From Spirometra erinaceieuropaei (Eukaryota; Platyhelminthes; Cestoda; Diphyllobothriidea; Diphyllobothriidae), in NCBI GenBank assembly GCA_902702965.1, contig CACRXP010000715.1, positions 207,271 to 271,270 on the forward strand: 64,000 nt of DNA. Direction: 5' to 3'. A program made the position numbers and the translations under genes. Shown one piece after another: positions 33,766 to 44,625 of this stretch. Below the pieces are notes generated by a model. The model had not been told where the DNA came from and did no database searches. It was given only the letters and a program-made list of their open reading frames with translations. How positions within the stretch are numbered: position 1 is the first letter of the stretch; the number at the start of each line of letters is the position of its first letter.

Positions 33766-35225
33766 AACACGTGGTTAGCCTAAAATTGCCATGGCAACCT
33801 CCAGCTACATGATTTTCACTTCCCATCTCTTTTTTGCTCGTTAATGCCCCCCGTTTTTCCACTATTCTTCCCATACGATGTTTGAGTTACTAACTTTATC
33901 GATTAGCCAGCTTTACCCAAAACTATGATCTTGCTGTTTCTGCATTGATTTTCTGCACGAATTGAAATCTGTTGTATTCTTCCCACTCGTTATCTAACTT
34001 AAGAAGTGACGGGACGCAGCCGACAAGTTGTCGGGAATTTTTTTGGTACCATTAAATCCTGCCCTGCATGCCTGCTTCAGCATGAGAAGAGCGACATATT
34101 GCCTTTCTTGGACGTTCTTGTACAGGGGTAAGCAAACGGTTTGGTAGGGGTATGGTTTACGCCCGGGGTCACTTCACTGTCCTCAAAGTAAATGACTGGC
34201 GTTATTTATTTGTAGGTGCCAGAGAAAGGAATAAAAAGACCTCTCGGGGGCTGCTGCGTTAGGTTAGTCAAGAACCTTTAAAGTATTCATTGGAAGAAAA
34301 ATACGACAATGGAATAACTTTTTGACAATGCCTCCAAATGGGTGGTAAATGTATTTATTATACTCATTAAGTGGTAAAAATAGTGTCCCCTTTTAATTGG
34401 GAACGGTATGGAGGATCAGAATTTGTGATACTACAAAGTTCTTGGATGCTCGGCTCTTTTCCTCAACACAATCGCTCCTTATAGAAAATGGCCCCGGACG
34501 TAAACCATACTCTTTCTGACGGTTTTCTTAATGGATTCGTCTAAGTAAAAACCAATTGAAATGGATGGTACCTACAATTTCTCAAATCCATTCACATTCA
34601 GACAAAACAAAACTTAATTTTCCGCCTGCTCAACAGAACCATTAGAATATGTTCCTTAAATAGATTGATGAATAGGGCAGTCGCGTGAAAGACTGTTTTC
34701 CATGAAATGGGCGTTCGGAGGTACCCATCAGTAAATATCGCCATCCCAGATAAGAGAATACTTTAGAAATATCCGTGCTAAAATGCCAGGTTATGTGTCA
34801 AACGTGACCAAACGAAGACTATGATATACAACATAACAGGCATTCACATTTGCTTTTCGTAAGCACCACCATGGCTCTTCCGGTTAGTTCAGCGACGATA
34901 CCCAGGTGAACATTCAAGGAGCCAAGTCCGGCAAAGGTACGCCTTCGATTATCCATCAGAAGGACTGTACATTAATATAAGGGAGGGCAGAATAGCAAAA
35001 GTAAACAGCCAATAAAGTCAGTATGGGGGAAAGGATTTAGGGGGGGGGTTCGGAAATTAGAGGTCAAATTCTAATGTTTTCAGGTTCTTAGGGAGGGGTA
35101 GGGAGAGGCTTCTGACCAGTAGTTGTGGGTATCAACACTTATGCTTAGTTTGTCTTTGCTCAGGGGAGCCTTAGCGCCCGTACGAACGCTTTACGCGGAC
35201 AAAAGGTTGGGTTGGCTGACCTTAT
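33766..35225. other. No recognisable gene
   Basis: Long stretch without a supported gene. A run of G at about 35039-35049. A segment TGGTTTACGCCCGGGGTCA near 34150 resembles TGGTTTACACCCGGGATTA beside the SINE at 40.59 kb, so a SINE tail fragment may be present. Confidence 0.4.
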
Positions 35226-35229
35226 GGCC

Positions 35230-36045
35230 ACTACTTTTGCTGTCGCAAGTGTTCGCTGACGCAGGAACTTGGAGTGTCTCGACGGTACTTTGTAGATGAC
35301 TTGGAATGCTTAGTTGACCTCTACCCAGTGGCCACTGTCAACTAGGTGGGCCACATTTGCGCCAAAAATGGACTTTTCTCCACTTTGATGAAGCCACGCA
35401 GGATGGTACTCTCGCATCCGCTTGGATAGACACCTGGTTATTCGACCAATATAACCTGTCCCACAACAGCAAGTGAAGGCGTACATGCACATTAAAGAGG
35501 TCTTCACAAGCAGTCTGTCCTTATATTCAAGGCGAAAGGGCGGGATACTTGTGAAAAACCAGTCTTGTCTTAGCGACTGGGTACGTCTGAATTATTACGG
35601 CATTTAGGCAGCGATGTAGGATTTCGCTCATGGGGTCCCCTCGAAAGGGCATTGCAAGAAATAATTCCTTCCTCTCTGCCGCTGTCACAACAACATATTT
35701 GCTGCTGAAGTTTTCGGGATAGCCATTTTTTTCTCAGTGTTTTATATAGTTGGGAGTTCATTTTCAAACCTATCAGAAGTGCATATTCTCCTAGATCGGT
35801 TTGTGAGGCAGAGGACAAAGCTTCGTTTCTGGCTTGTGATTTACATTTCTACTAACTGTTTCATCCGGCATTCGATTAGGCAGGACGTTCAGAAAGAAGA
35901 GACAGTCTCGACTCTCTTTTTTCAAGTTGAAGGTCAATATTGGATGAGCCTGATTCGCTGGAGCACATTCAAATCAATCCTTTCATTCACTATTTCGAAA
36001 ATCTCATCAACCTATCCAGCAAAGGTATAAAGGTTCCTTATAATT
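35230..36045 (-). pseudogene. Penelope-like element PLE-8 coding remnant
   Basis: Minus strand in order from 36045: a decayed YVDDIF box (reads VDEIFEIVNE after a stop), IDLNVLQRIRLI, then near 35.8 kb RICTSDRFENELPTI and, across a frameshift, MAIPKTSAANM/LFLAMPFRGDP, matching the PLE thumb 'ENGYPe.f...' and 'LPF.G' blocks. Frame 35507-35310 gives YAFTCCCGTGYIGRITRCLSKRMREYHPAW, the GIY-YIG nuclease with YIGR intact. It ends near WVEVN. Confidence 0.7.
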
Positions 36046-36254
36046 CGACGGAGGTAGAGGTCAAAGGCATAATCCCATCTCCACGCCGTCGATCAGGCCG
36101 CAAAAGTTACCGTTGAATCTGAATTGGACACTCCGATCGCCATTCCGCTTTGGAAATCTAGCCTTACAATCTTGCCACCTAAAACTATATTGTTTCCGTA
36201 GAAGGATTGTTTGTAAACAAGGACGAGACGTCTAGGGACCGCATCGTTTTCCCA

Positions 36255-36600
36255 TTAGGATTTGCATGTCTCACGGAATCGGCGAATTCAGTTGTGTCTC
36301 GTAAGCTGCGTGGCCCTATTCTATGTCGAATCGAGTAAAACCTTCTGTCTGTGCACGCTCCATCCAGGTGTATTTATGAGGTTAGATGTAGTTTCGGATA
36401 CAAATGCATTGGGCGCACGCAAGTGCGCGTGGCAACTGGGTCAACTGACTCCGCAGATTCTGAAATGAAAGCTGAGGGCAAAAATAAGATAATCAGTAGA
36501 TCAGTTAAGCAAATTTCTCTCTCCTCCCCATCACAACATATCCACCGGCATGTCAGACCAATATTCTTCATTTGTACTTGCCTATAAGGTTAAATCCCTT
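36255..36600 (+). pseudogene. PLE GIY-YIG fragment PLE-9
   Basis: Plus-strand frame 36351-36587 includes YEVRCSFGYKCIGRTQVRVA, corresponding to the GIY-YIG entry 'YefkC.CG..YiGRTqr.L' with YIG changed to CIG, followed by a basic segment. It lies head to head with PLE-8, about 200 bases away. No RT part was recognised upstream. Confidence 0.6.
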
Positions 36601-37732
36601 TAGCCGTTTTCCGAATGAAGAATTCGTCCTATTGATATGCAGTTACCCTATGCAGTTTAAAAATAATTCGTGAAATTCCATGACCTCAGTAAATTCTGCA
36701 AATTTAGCCGCATCTGCCTTGTGCAAATTTATTACGGAAGAACAATGTTTCCGTGTCTAGAAATTCTGAATGCGCGACTTCTTTTGGAGGAAATGTCGAC
36801 AGCATGCCAGCTAATGTGAGCTTTGTTTAACACCGTCTACTAATGATCCATTTTTGAACAAGGATATCAATAATGATGAGAAATAAATCCTCTCTTATTT
36901 GTGCTAAGCATCGTCGTCGCCGATTTGCTTTGTCGTGGTGGCCGACTGTCCCGAGACGTTAATTGAAGCCCTCATTCGGAAAAGATCCTAACAAGTCTCT
37001 GGTAAGATACACAAGGCGCCATAAATTCTGAATCGGTAGGTATTCATCAGCCAACTAACCGAGGCGCCGAGTTTTGCACATTTGCGTCATAAAGAATTAT
37101 TTGGAACCAACCAAAAGAGCTCTACCCCTGGTGTGTTGTGCCAGCCTTTTCTTTGATCATTAGACGCTTTAAATAGCGACGCTCATATTACGCGCAAAGA
37201 AAGGCATGCCGCAAAATTCACATAGGATGTACTTGTAAAAAATGACTTAGAAAAGTACTCTGACCATCATAATTTTTTGGCTCTGGTCTCTCGGAATATC
37301 ACTAGCTTAAGCGTCCGCAGAATATTTTCGTTGACTGAGATTTGCATTGAAAAAAATGTTCAGTTCTTCTCAAACCCTAGGTAATTTTACGATCGATGAA
37401 AAAAGTTTTTGAGGCAGACAACTAAAGAGATTTTTACCATCTTAATATGCCTATGAACGATGATCGGTTAAATTACATTGCATATGATAAAATGGAATGA
37501 ACCTGCTCTTAACCATGAAAACCGTTTTGGGTCAGTTAAGGCGAACTTGTATAGCATAAAAACAACCTGCAGTTCCCCATACCACATTGAAGTCCAGACA
37601 ATTAAATTTTCTCACTCATGTTCACCACACACTTACCATCTGATGTAGGGGCAAGGGGGTTAAGTATTAAATGACTTCGGAAAGTCGGTCGCTCCCCCGT
37701 ATACTCTGAAATCAGTTTCAGCCAGTCGTATA
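36601..37732. other. No recognisable gene
   Basis: AT-rich. No open frame of note. Confidence 0.5.
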
Positions 37733-38248
37733 CAGTCACTAACCGGTCTCGTTAAATATCAACTGAAATTCTGAAATTAGTTTTCAATAAGGAGGGATAA
37801 GTTAAGTTTACTATTGATTATTTTGCGACGTAGTCCTATAATATTTCAGACAGGCCAGGGTGCTGGCCTTTGTTTTCGACCATCAGGGGCAATCACAGTC
37901 GGTTAAAATGATTACTTAAGCATTATGCATTTCACTATTGATTTTTACAGCCCTTGTAAATTCAAATGTATTTTACAGAAAAACTCTAAAAATACTACCC
38001 CTTGTACTCATTCGGTAGCAAATAATGTCGCGTTAGAAATATATTCTAGAAAAAATGATGTGGCTGGTGTTTTACAAATGCTTTAACCCCTGAATAATTT
38101 TGCATTCCAAAACCATTCTGACATGTCTGATATATTACGGGGTTAGGCCACAAGATGGTCAACATACAACCCCACTTAGGCAATCCTTACAAATCGATAG
38201 CGTCCTTCATACTTTCGACAAACATTTCATGAGATATGTCGCTGACTG
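37733..38248. mobile_element. Foldback MITE subfamily 3 (short)
   Basis: Left end TACAGTCACTAACCGGTCTC, right end TATGTCGCTGACTG. The interior follows the arm order of the larger family (ATTTCAGA, GATTACTTAAGCATTATGCAT, TTCAAATGTATTTTACAG). About 516 bp, so part of the right arm is missing. Diverged ends (CAGTCA rather than CAGTAGG) set it apart. Confidence 0.55.
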
Positions 38249-39530
38249 CACATGAGTGTACAACCGCCTTTAGGTGCTGAAATATGGGAGTTTGTTTATT
38301 AGCAAAGGCGATGGAATACTCAACCCCTGGACGTTCCACGGTAAGCGCACTGTTTGTATCCTTACAGTTATTTTTAGAGGCGAATTGACGGGGAAAAGCC
38401 GAAAAAGCTGTTTGGGCGTCATCGTGTTTCCTCAGTAGGTGGGCAAACCTTTTTGTGTTACATTGTCAATTACCATGAGACACTATTACAGCAAGATTTT
38501 GACTACTAGCTGGGGGATTTTCCCAACATCCCCCTTTAAATTACACTGGTGACTAACTATTAATTGGCCAGAACCTGAAATATATGTTCAGTGCGGTTAT
38601 ATGTTTAATCTTATTTGGCACAAATACCGAAAGATAACTCATTCCAAGTTAAATACTCTAATGGGCAAACTTACTAACTTCTATTTACTACTAGAGACGA
38701 ATAATCCCGCTCTTGTGGTTTCGGGTTCCCTGTTAAGAGAGCTCCTGGCGACTAGGAACGTCTGGGATGCACGCGAAAAGTATTTAGGACCTTTAAGTGT
38801 CGCAGGAGACCGAATCCTCCTGTTAACGCCTACAAAGCTCTAGCAATTACTGAGGCATCAGAAGACGAAATGCGTCTTCACTTTAAATTCCAGACGAAAG
38901 AAATGCGCTAGGCATATGGATGAATTTATGTCATGACCAGTGAAGAAAACGCATGCCGATTACTTGAGGGGGATTTGCAAGTGGGACAAAATGGCGTTCA
39001 TTGAGCAATTTGCGGGGCATGTTCGCCCCGTCTAGAGGTTCAGTCTAAAGTCCTTACAGGCAGTCGTGTAAAGATTAGGCTAAAAGCAATTGTATCTCAA
39101 TGCCAAAATATGAGGGCCAATTCTATGTAAACGTCGAAATACTCCAAAAGTTAAGATTCCACCAATGCTTTCTTACCGGTCACTCGAAAATTAGTCTTAT
39201 AGTTAACGATTTATAGCAACCTATGCGGGTTCCACTCTATTTCCCAGAAGGCGCTCAGACCCAGTTTTCTAGTGAAGCCTCAGAAGTCTTTGTAATTACT
39301 GGAATATTAAAGTCCGAAATACACCGTTAATCTAGGTGTCGACTGAAAGGAAGACGTACTATGACTGAATCTATACCAGTTTGTTTGGTCGCCAGTTTTC
39401 TGTGAAGGAATAATGTTAGGTTTTTGCACCATGGCGTCCTACATTGAGACCAAAATTTGGTTGTATGCTAGTAATAAAGTCTTATTTTGATAAACTCGAT
39501 CAATGATATCCCAGACAACTAATTTTCACT
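38249..39530. other. No recognisable gene
   Basis: One 80-residue plus frame (38601-38843) without a motif I recognise; otherwise nothing. Confidence 0.45.
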
Positions 39531-39534
39531 TGCC

Positions 39535-39700
39535 GTTTTTTGCGCCTATCTCTGACATGCGACGGCGCCTTTTTATGTCCTCCATCACCCGCCTCCTATC
39601 CAGCGGGGAGAGCAAGAGGACAGAATGGAGAATGGGGCATCTCCAGTTCTCATCCGTGATCTTCGCCATGTCCGCAAACCTACATTTTCACCTGTAGCAA
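39535..39700 (-). pseudogene. GalT exon-1 relic
   Basis: Minus strand reads FADMAKITDENWRCPI, then HSVLLLSPLDRRRVMEDIK and MSEIG, matching the end of exon 1 of the intact gene (EEMAEIKDENWVQPIPRQVY...LDMKRVVFDI...IPEVG). The transmembrane part is absent. The GAG|GT donor is not preserved (reads GAGATAGG). Confidence 0.7.
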
Positions 39701-39839
39701 TGGGTGCTGTTGAATGACCTGACCGAGTAACCGATCGACAGGAAGCCGCACAGTGTCCCCAGTACCCATTTCTTGCATCACGTCGAGGACTAATCACTAA
39801 TTACGTAGCGTGCTACGGCACGCCTAGGGACGGCCAGGC

Positions 39840-40045
39840 TGCGCCAACCATCCTCTTCCGCCTCCTGTCTTCTTGACTATGTCTTGACACCGGACTCAGG
39901 TGGGGAAAGGGGGAGTGCGATATGTGCTGCGCAAGCTCGCCATCACTATAAACTAATTCACGCGCAATTCACCATCACTGCTGTCACCCTGTTATTGCGT
40001 ACACCGTGGACATCGTCAAAATCGACGGTCGAACTGTCAAGTTGC
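39840..40045 (-). repeat. Repeat R, partial copy
   Basis: Matches 26.03-26.23 kb: TCTTGACTATGTCTTGACACC, CTGCGCAAG, CACTATAAAC, and ATCGTCAAAATCGACGGTCG. Same orientation as the 25.4 kb copy. Confidence 0.6.
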
Positions 40046-40295
40046 GTATGAAATCTACTTTTCTTTTTCTTACATATTTGCTCTCGTTTCCGAAAAGTAC
40101 TGCAATATAGATCGTTCCAATCCTAAGCCAACAGTGACGTTTCTTAGGTTTCTGTCCAAAATACCTAGATGCTATGTAAAGCACAGGTGTTTACTTCAAA
40201 CTGGGCTTTTTAACATCCTATCCGCCACCCCTACAACACAAACAGCTATGAAAATTGTTTACTATATAGATAAAATGCAGCCAAATTTCCTAGAA

Positions 40296-40353
40296 CCACC
40301 ACCACCACCACCACCACCACCACCACCACCACCACCACCACCACCACCACCAC
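40296..40353 (+). repeat. (CAC)n trinucleotide repeat
   Basis: About 19 CAC/CCA units with almost no interruption. It produces the poly-proline stretch in the plus-strand frame 40134-40553, which I do not regard as a gene. Confidence 0.9.
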
Positions 40354-40439
40354 AAAGAAGCTCATTCCCGATTATGCAATCCAGAAAACAACCGTGTTAC
40401 AGGAAGACCCGGAATTCATTTCCTAAGCTGCTAGTAACA

Positions 40440-40690
40440 TATGCGGATAACGAAGTGCGGACAAAGACAAGAGAGACCGGAATGACCATTTCCCGATCGC
40501 AGTCGACAGAAAAACGATCCCGTGGCTCATTAGTAGAACGTTTGATCCAATGACCACTGATCCGAACTTCGAATCCCAGTATGGTTTACACCCGGGATTA
40601 AATGTAAATGGTTTATGACGGCTAATAAGCCAGAAATTGCAATTTCGTTCTTCCTTGCCTTTGTTGGTACTCCATTATCTTTATTTTCAA
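40440..40690 (+). mobile_element. tRNA-derived SINE, second copy
   Basis: A-box-like GTGGCTCATTAGTAGAAC (40522-40538) and B-box-like ACTTCGAATCCCAG (40566-40579), then GGTTTATGACGGCTAATAAGCCAG, the reverse complement of the tail of the SINE at 10.69 kb. Upstream, 40462-40490 carries the GACAAAGACAAGAGAGACCG tail in the opposite sense, so two copies may be joined head to head. It directly abuts MITE M4. Confidence 0.55.
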
Positions 40691-40949
40691 GTGCAATTTA
40701 GAGGTTACAGTAGGAAGGCTAACTCATGAAAAGCCGGCTGAAATTTCAAAATTGGTTTCTGCTTCCAAAAGATTAATTAAGTACGGTTGTAAGACTCATC
40801 ATCCAGCAGCGTAATTCTATAATAATCCAGTTACCTCAGAAAGCCGGCTTTCGAATGAACTTCTTTCCGACTTCATGCAAGAACTTTACTCTATAAAACA
40901 CGACTACATGAGTAGCATGTAACTGAAGAAGAAGGCACGATCGCCGGGG

Positions 40950-40992
40950 CCTGACGTTTCGGATTTCTGCTCGAATCCATCATCAGAGGCAA
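40950..40992 (-). ncRNA. Hammerhead-like ribozyme module, PLE-10, intact
   Basis: Minus strand: GCCT, CTGATGA (40986-40980), GGATT...AATCC, GAAACGTC (40960-40953), AGGC. Here stem I is the perfect pair GCCT/AGGC, where other copies have GTCT/AGGC or GTCT/AGAC. Confidence 0.6.
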
Positions 40993-41059
40993 AAGCAGAT
41001 AAGGGTGGTTCATGCATATGCGGCTGCAGTATTTATAAGATGCAGTAGCCATGCTACCG

Positions 41060-42200
41060 CATACCTACGAATATCCACGGCTCATTCCCTTCATCAGGGA
41101 TCGTTGCACGTTGCGTGATGGCCGACATTCGCGTCGTTAATTGCTGCAATTTCATCACGTGCCTTGGATGTTGGTGTGATGATTGCTCGACCATCTGACG
41201 CATCGACCCTCGTGTTGAGAAAAGTGTTCGTCTGTGCACTCCCCGCGCTGCCAATTACTCCTCCTAGACGTTCCTTGAATGTCAGCGGTTGATCTCGGTC
41301 GATAACAACGGAGGTATCATCCACATACCGGGCCCAGAACTTCGGTTTGTGGTGTTGGAAGACCAACGATTCTAACCGTTGCAGGACTGCCTCGGCGATG
41401 AATCCCGAAATCGGCGAACCCATTGGCGTGCCCTTCATCTGTTCGTAGATTGTCCCGTCGAACGTGGAATACGTCGAGACAGAACTTCGTGAGCTGAAGT
41501 ACTTGGGCGCGTCCAAGACGATTCTCCGTTTCATCGTATGTGCTTTGTAGAAGCAGCTCGATTTTCTCGATCGCCAGGTCCTGGGGAATAAAAGTAAAAC
41601 GGATGTAACATCAAAAGATACCATGACCTCATTTGGATGGATGCTTACCCCTCTGAGTTTCTCCAGGAATTGTGCTGACGAGGAGGCTGTGGTGTCTGAC
41701 TCAACAGTCAGGAACTTGAGACGCCGGAACAGCCACTTAGCCAGTCCGTACGTTGGAGTACCTTTGAGCGAAACGATGGGCCAGAGAGGAGTGACGTCTT
41801 TGTTTACCTTAGGGAGGCCATAGAATCGGGCCAAAGCCGTATCTTGGGGTGTCGCCATGCGTCTTTTGGTCGGTGTTATTGCACCTGAGTCCTCCAAGGC
41901 CAACAACCTAGCATTAATTTCGCGTGTCAGCGCCTTTAAAGGGTTCGTTTCACATGGGACGTAGAACTGTCGGTCCTCCAGCAAACCCTTGGCTTTTTGA
42001 AGGTAGTCTGTCTTATCGAGTACAACTGTGGCGTGTCCTTTGTTCGCTGGCACGATGACCAGGTCTTTGTCGGCCTTGAGTTCTCTAAGCGCGTCACGTT
42101 CGACCTTGGAAAAGAAATTCCCGCGACCTGTGGGCCATTAGGAGAGACGAAACTTGGTGTCGGATGAGGCTCTTCGTCTCCTCTGTTGACTCCGTCTGAC
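41060..42200 (-). pseudogene. PLE reverse transcriptase with nuclease deleted
   Basis: From about 42140: ELKADKDLVIVPANKGHATV (finger block), RFYGLPKVNKD, PIVSLKGTPTYGLAKWL, VMVSFDVTSVL (first catalytic D of the palm), YSTFDGTIYEQMKGTPMGSP, AEAVLQRLE, and FWARYVDDTSVVID, the catalytic YVDD. Between about 41480 and 41600 the frame is shifted and restored: the open frame reads FPRTWRSRKSS where the alternative frame gives IPQDLAIEKIELL. Right after TFKERL the sequence jumps to the coding tail (GGVIGSAGSAQTNT, DEIAAINDANVGH), so thumb, linker and GIY-YIG are lost. The 319-residue frame is therefore open but not functional. Confidence 0.85.
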
Positions 42201-43224
42201 TAAGGATTGATTCCACTGCTGCAATCATGTTAACAGGCTGAACCACCCTTATCTGCCTTTGCCTCGTCTCTTCGCTTTTATTAGCATCTAATTGTTGATT
42301 TGATGTTCGATGCCCTTAAAAATTCAATTATATTTCATGCAAAATATGAATAAGAATATTCATTCGGTTGCTCATTCGAGGGCAACGTACGTCTTCTTAC
42401 AATTTTATACTCTACGAAAGTGTATAATTCGCTTTTCAGAAACTTTTCCAATTCCCGAATAATTTTGAACCCGACCTGCCGTTACACTTGTATTTAGGGT
42501 TCCCAAACTAAAAACCGTATAATTTCCGCGTATGGAAAACCACACATTTCTCTACGGTAATAAAAGGGGGCCCTATAGGGGTCATAAAATTAGGCCGTGT
42601 ATTTGAGCCACATTGTTAACTTTGCAAGCCACATTGATAAATGCAGAGACATGACGTTTTATGAAGGGCCATTTCACAGTATTAAATAATCTCACAATTC
42701 GAAACTTTTTTAGAACTGAATTATACCCTTTCTTTGAATATAAAATTGGAAAAAGTCACCAGTTTCTATCGAATAAGCAAAAGAATGAATGCATCTTTTC
42801 TACAAAATATAGCTGAATTTTTAAGGGCATAGAAAATCAATGAGAAAAGTGCATGCAACTTATGTGGTCACTTTTTTGAAGAGTATAGTTCTTGCATGAA
42901 GTCGAAATGAAGTGCATTTGAAGGCCTATCGCCTTCGGTAACTGGATTATCATAGGATTATACTGCCGGATGATTAGTTTTACAACTTTACCTAATTAAT
43001 CTTTTCGAAACGGAAACTCATTTCGAAATATCGGCTGACATTTCATGAGTTATCTCACCTACACTCAGATATCGCCAGGCCTCCGTATAGGAGTTATTTC
43101 ATGTATTTGCGTCGCGGCAACCTGTATCTTAGCCAAAATTGCGCAGTATCTTGAATCTAAGTTTGGGTTTAAAAAACCCCATCGACGATATCCTGGGTTT
43201 GACAGATACTGCCGCAGGCAGATG

Positions 43225-43390
43225 AATTTTAGTTGCCGTTTTTTACCTATCAATAGTATCCGACAGCGCCTCGTTATGTTGTCTATTACCCGCCTGTATT
43301 TAGAGCAAAGCGCTAGAACGTGGGATTGGGGGTCTTCAGTTATCATCTGTGATCCCCGTCGTTTCTCAGAAGATGGATCCCGTTGACCGA
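43225..43390 (-). pseudogene. GalT exon-1 relic, 3' half
   Basis: Minus strand shows EITDDN (43.35 kb, after a frameshift), RPPIPR-like, YRRVIDNITRRCRILLIG, the counterpart of DENWVQPIPR...DMKRVVFDINSRRPIPEVG. It is in the same order and strand as the 5' half at 44410-44600, about 1 kb away. Confidence 0.6.
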
Positions 43391-44409
43391 GGATCCACCG
43401 GTGGCATTACCGACTGGCATGAGGCAAAATGACCCCAGTATCTCTTTCCATTATTACGCAGAGGACCTGTCACTACTTAAGTAGCGTGTGAAGTCCATTT
43501 ACGGTGCTCTTATGCATTTAAACGAATTTTTTAAATGCACAGTAGGATACTAATTCCAATTTAAATAAACTAATGGTGTTTTCCGCAGCCTCTGGACAAC
43601 ATACACATATGATTACTACAACACAAATGTTAAATTTAGTTGTGTGTTTTCGTCCTCTCTTTCAGATTACATCGAGGACTCATCACACCTCAATGAAGCA
43701 TACAGTTCAAAGTTTATGCTATTTGGGTGCCAATAAATGAAATAGAACTCTCAAAAAACCAGCCGCTTCGTTTTCTACCTTCCTCAAATTAATTCCGGCA
43801 CGCAAAGATGTGCATTCCACTTTAAAAGTTGCTATAATTTCGATCGAATTTAATAAATTCTGCTGATTTCCGTAGACGGTTTGCGTCGTCGTTATATGGC
43901 ATGTCGGAGTGAGTGAAAAAGAGTTTGCCAAGTGCTCTACATTTCAAGACAACAAATTCGTCCACCTCAGAGTTTGTAAACCGGACACTGAAAAAACTCT
44001 CATCAACAAAGTCTCTTGCACTTTTGTGATCCATTTTTGAAGCATCTTTGCGTCCATAAAATGCCCCACCATACAGAAAGAATCGAATACACTCTGGAGA
44101 TAGTATTTGCAAACGGTCAGTTTTAGATTAAAAGAAGTCGTATGATAAAGCTTCACGTATTCGCACAGTTAATCACAGTCGGATGGTACTTCATGGTTAA
44201 AACGAAAGCAAACTCATATGGCCTATGACCGAACATATACAATTATTTACAATCTGTAAAGAAAACAGATGCATCTTCAGTCTCCTTTACCTAGGATACT
44301 GAATAACATTAAATTAAGCGTCTGCAGACCGTTACATAAAATGATCACATATTTGCGAGACATCAAAAAGAACGGAGAACAGATGAAGGCCTCGAGCAAA
44401 ACCCTACCG
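43391..44409. other. Insertion of unknown class splitting a GalT relic
   Basis: AT-rich sequence between two pieces of one exon-1 relic. Overlapping minus-strand frames at 43719-44156 carry no motif I recognise. I could not identify terminal repeats or a duplication. Confidence 0.4.
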
Positions 44410-44600
44410 GTCATCAATTCTTCTTTATTTCCCGCGGTCATCGTTCGAAATCTGAGTCAGTATTGCCAACTCAGAGCTCTTTGTCTCATATGAGAAAATA
44501 AGACGTTGCCAATCGTCCTGATAAAAGTCTGGTTGCGCGTTCGCCGGCACTCTGCAAAAACTGAGGATCCATCATTTCGCAGAAAACAGAATGCACAATG
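44410..44600 (-). pseudogene. GalT exon-1 relic, 5' half
   Basis: Minus strand reads TLCILFSAK, a stop, then NAQPDFYQDDWQRLIFSYET and SSELAILTQISNDD, matching LLNFLFAAEYWI, HEDIHHADWQRLVFSPKTSSFELSLAVQVV of exon 1. The start codon and most of the transmembrane part were not recognised. Confidence 0.7.
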
Positions 44601-44604
44601 TCAG

Positions 44605-44625
44605 AGGTATGTGTGTGTGTGTGTG
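44605..44625 (+). repeat. (GT)n microsatellite
   Basis: About ten GT units. Confidence 0.8.

Larger units (their letters stand above)
40923..42281 (-). mobile_element. Penelope-like element PLE-10 nested in MITE M4
   Basis: Flanked by TAGCATGTAA (40913-40922) and TAGCATCTAA (42282-42291), a duplication of MITE sequence with one mismatch. The element starts CTGAAGAAGAAGG, has the hammerhead-like module (minus) at 40950-40992, then 3' UTR and coding remnant. The 5' end at 42235-42281 is an inverted terminal repeat piece (ACCACCCTTATCTGCCTTTG, CTCGTCTCTTCGCTTTTATT) that lacks the ribozyme core. Confidence 0.85.
40708..43066. mobile_element. Foldback MITE M4, split by a PLE
   Basis: Left arm 40708-40922 starts CAGTAGGAAGGCTAACTCAT after TA. 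The arm resumes at 42292 (TTGTTGATTTGATGTTCGATGCCC) and the right arm ends near 43066 (GTTATCTCACCTACACTCAG, mutated). Without the insertion the element would be about 990 bp, normal for the family. Confidence 0.8.

Noticed and set aside
39535..39700. First exon of a third live GalT gene
   Set aside because: It lacks the membrane segment and the splice donor, and the frame is altered; treated as a relic.
40134..40553. 139-residue frame with a proline run
   Set aside because: The proline run is the (CAC)n repeat, and the frame crosses into SINE sequence.
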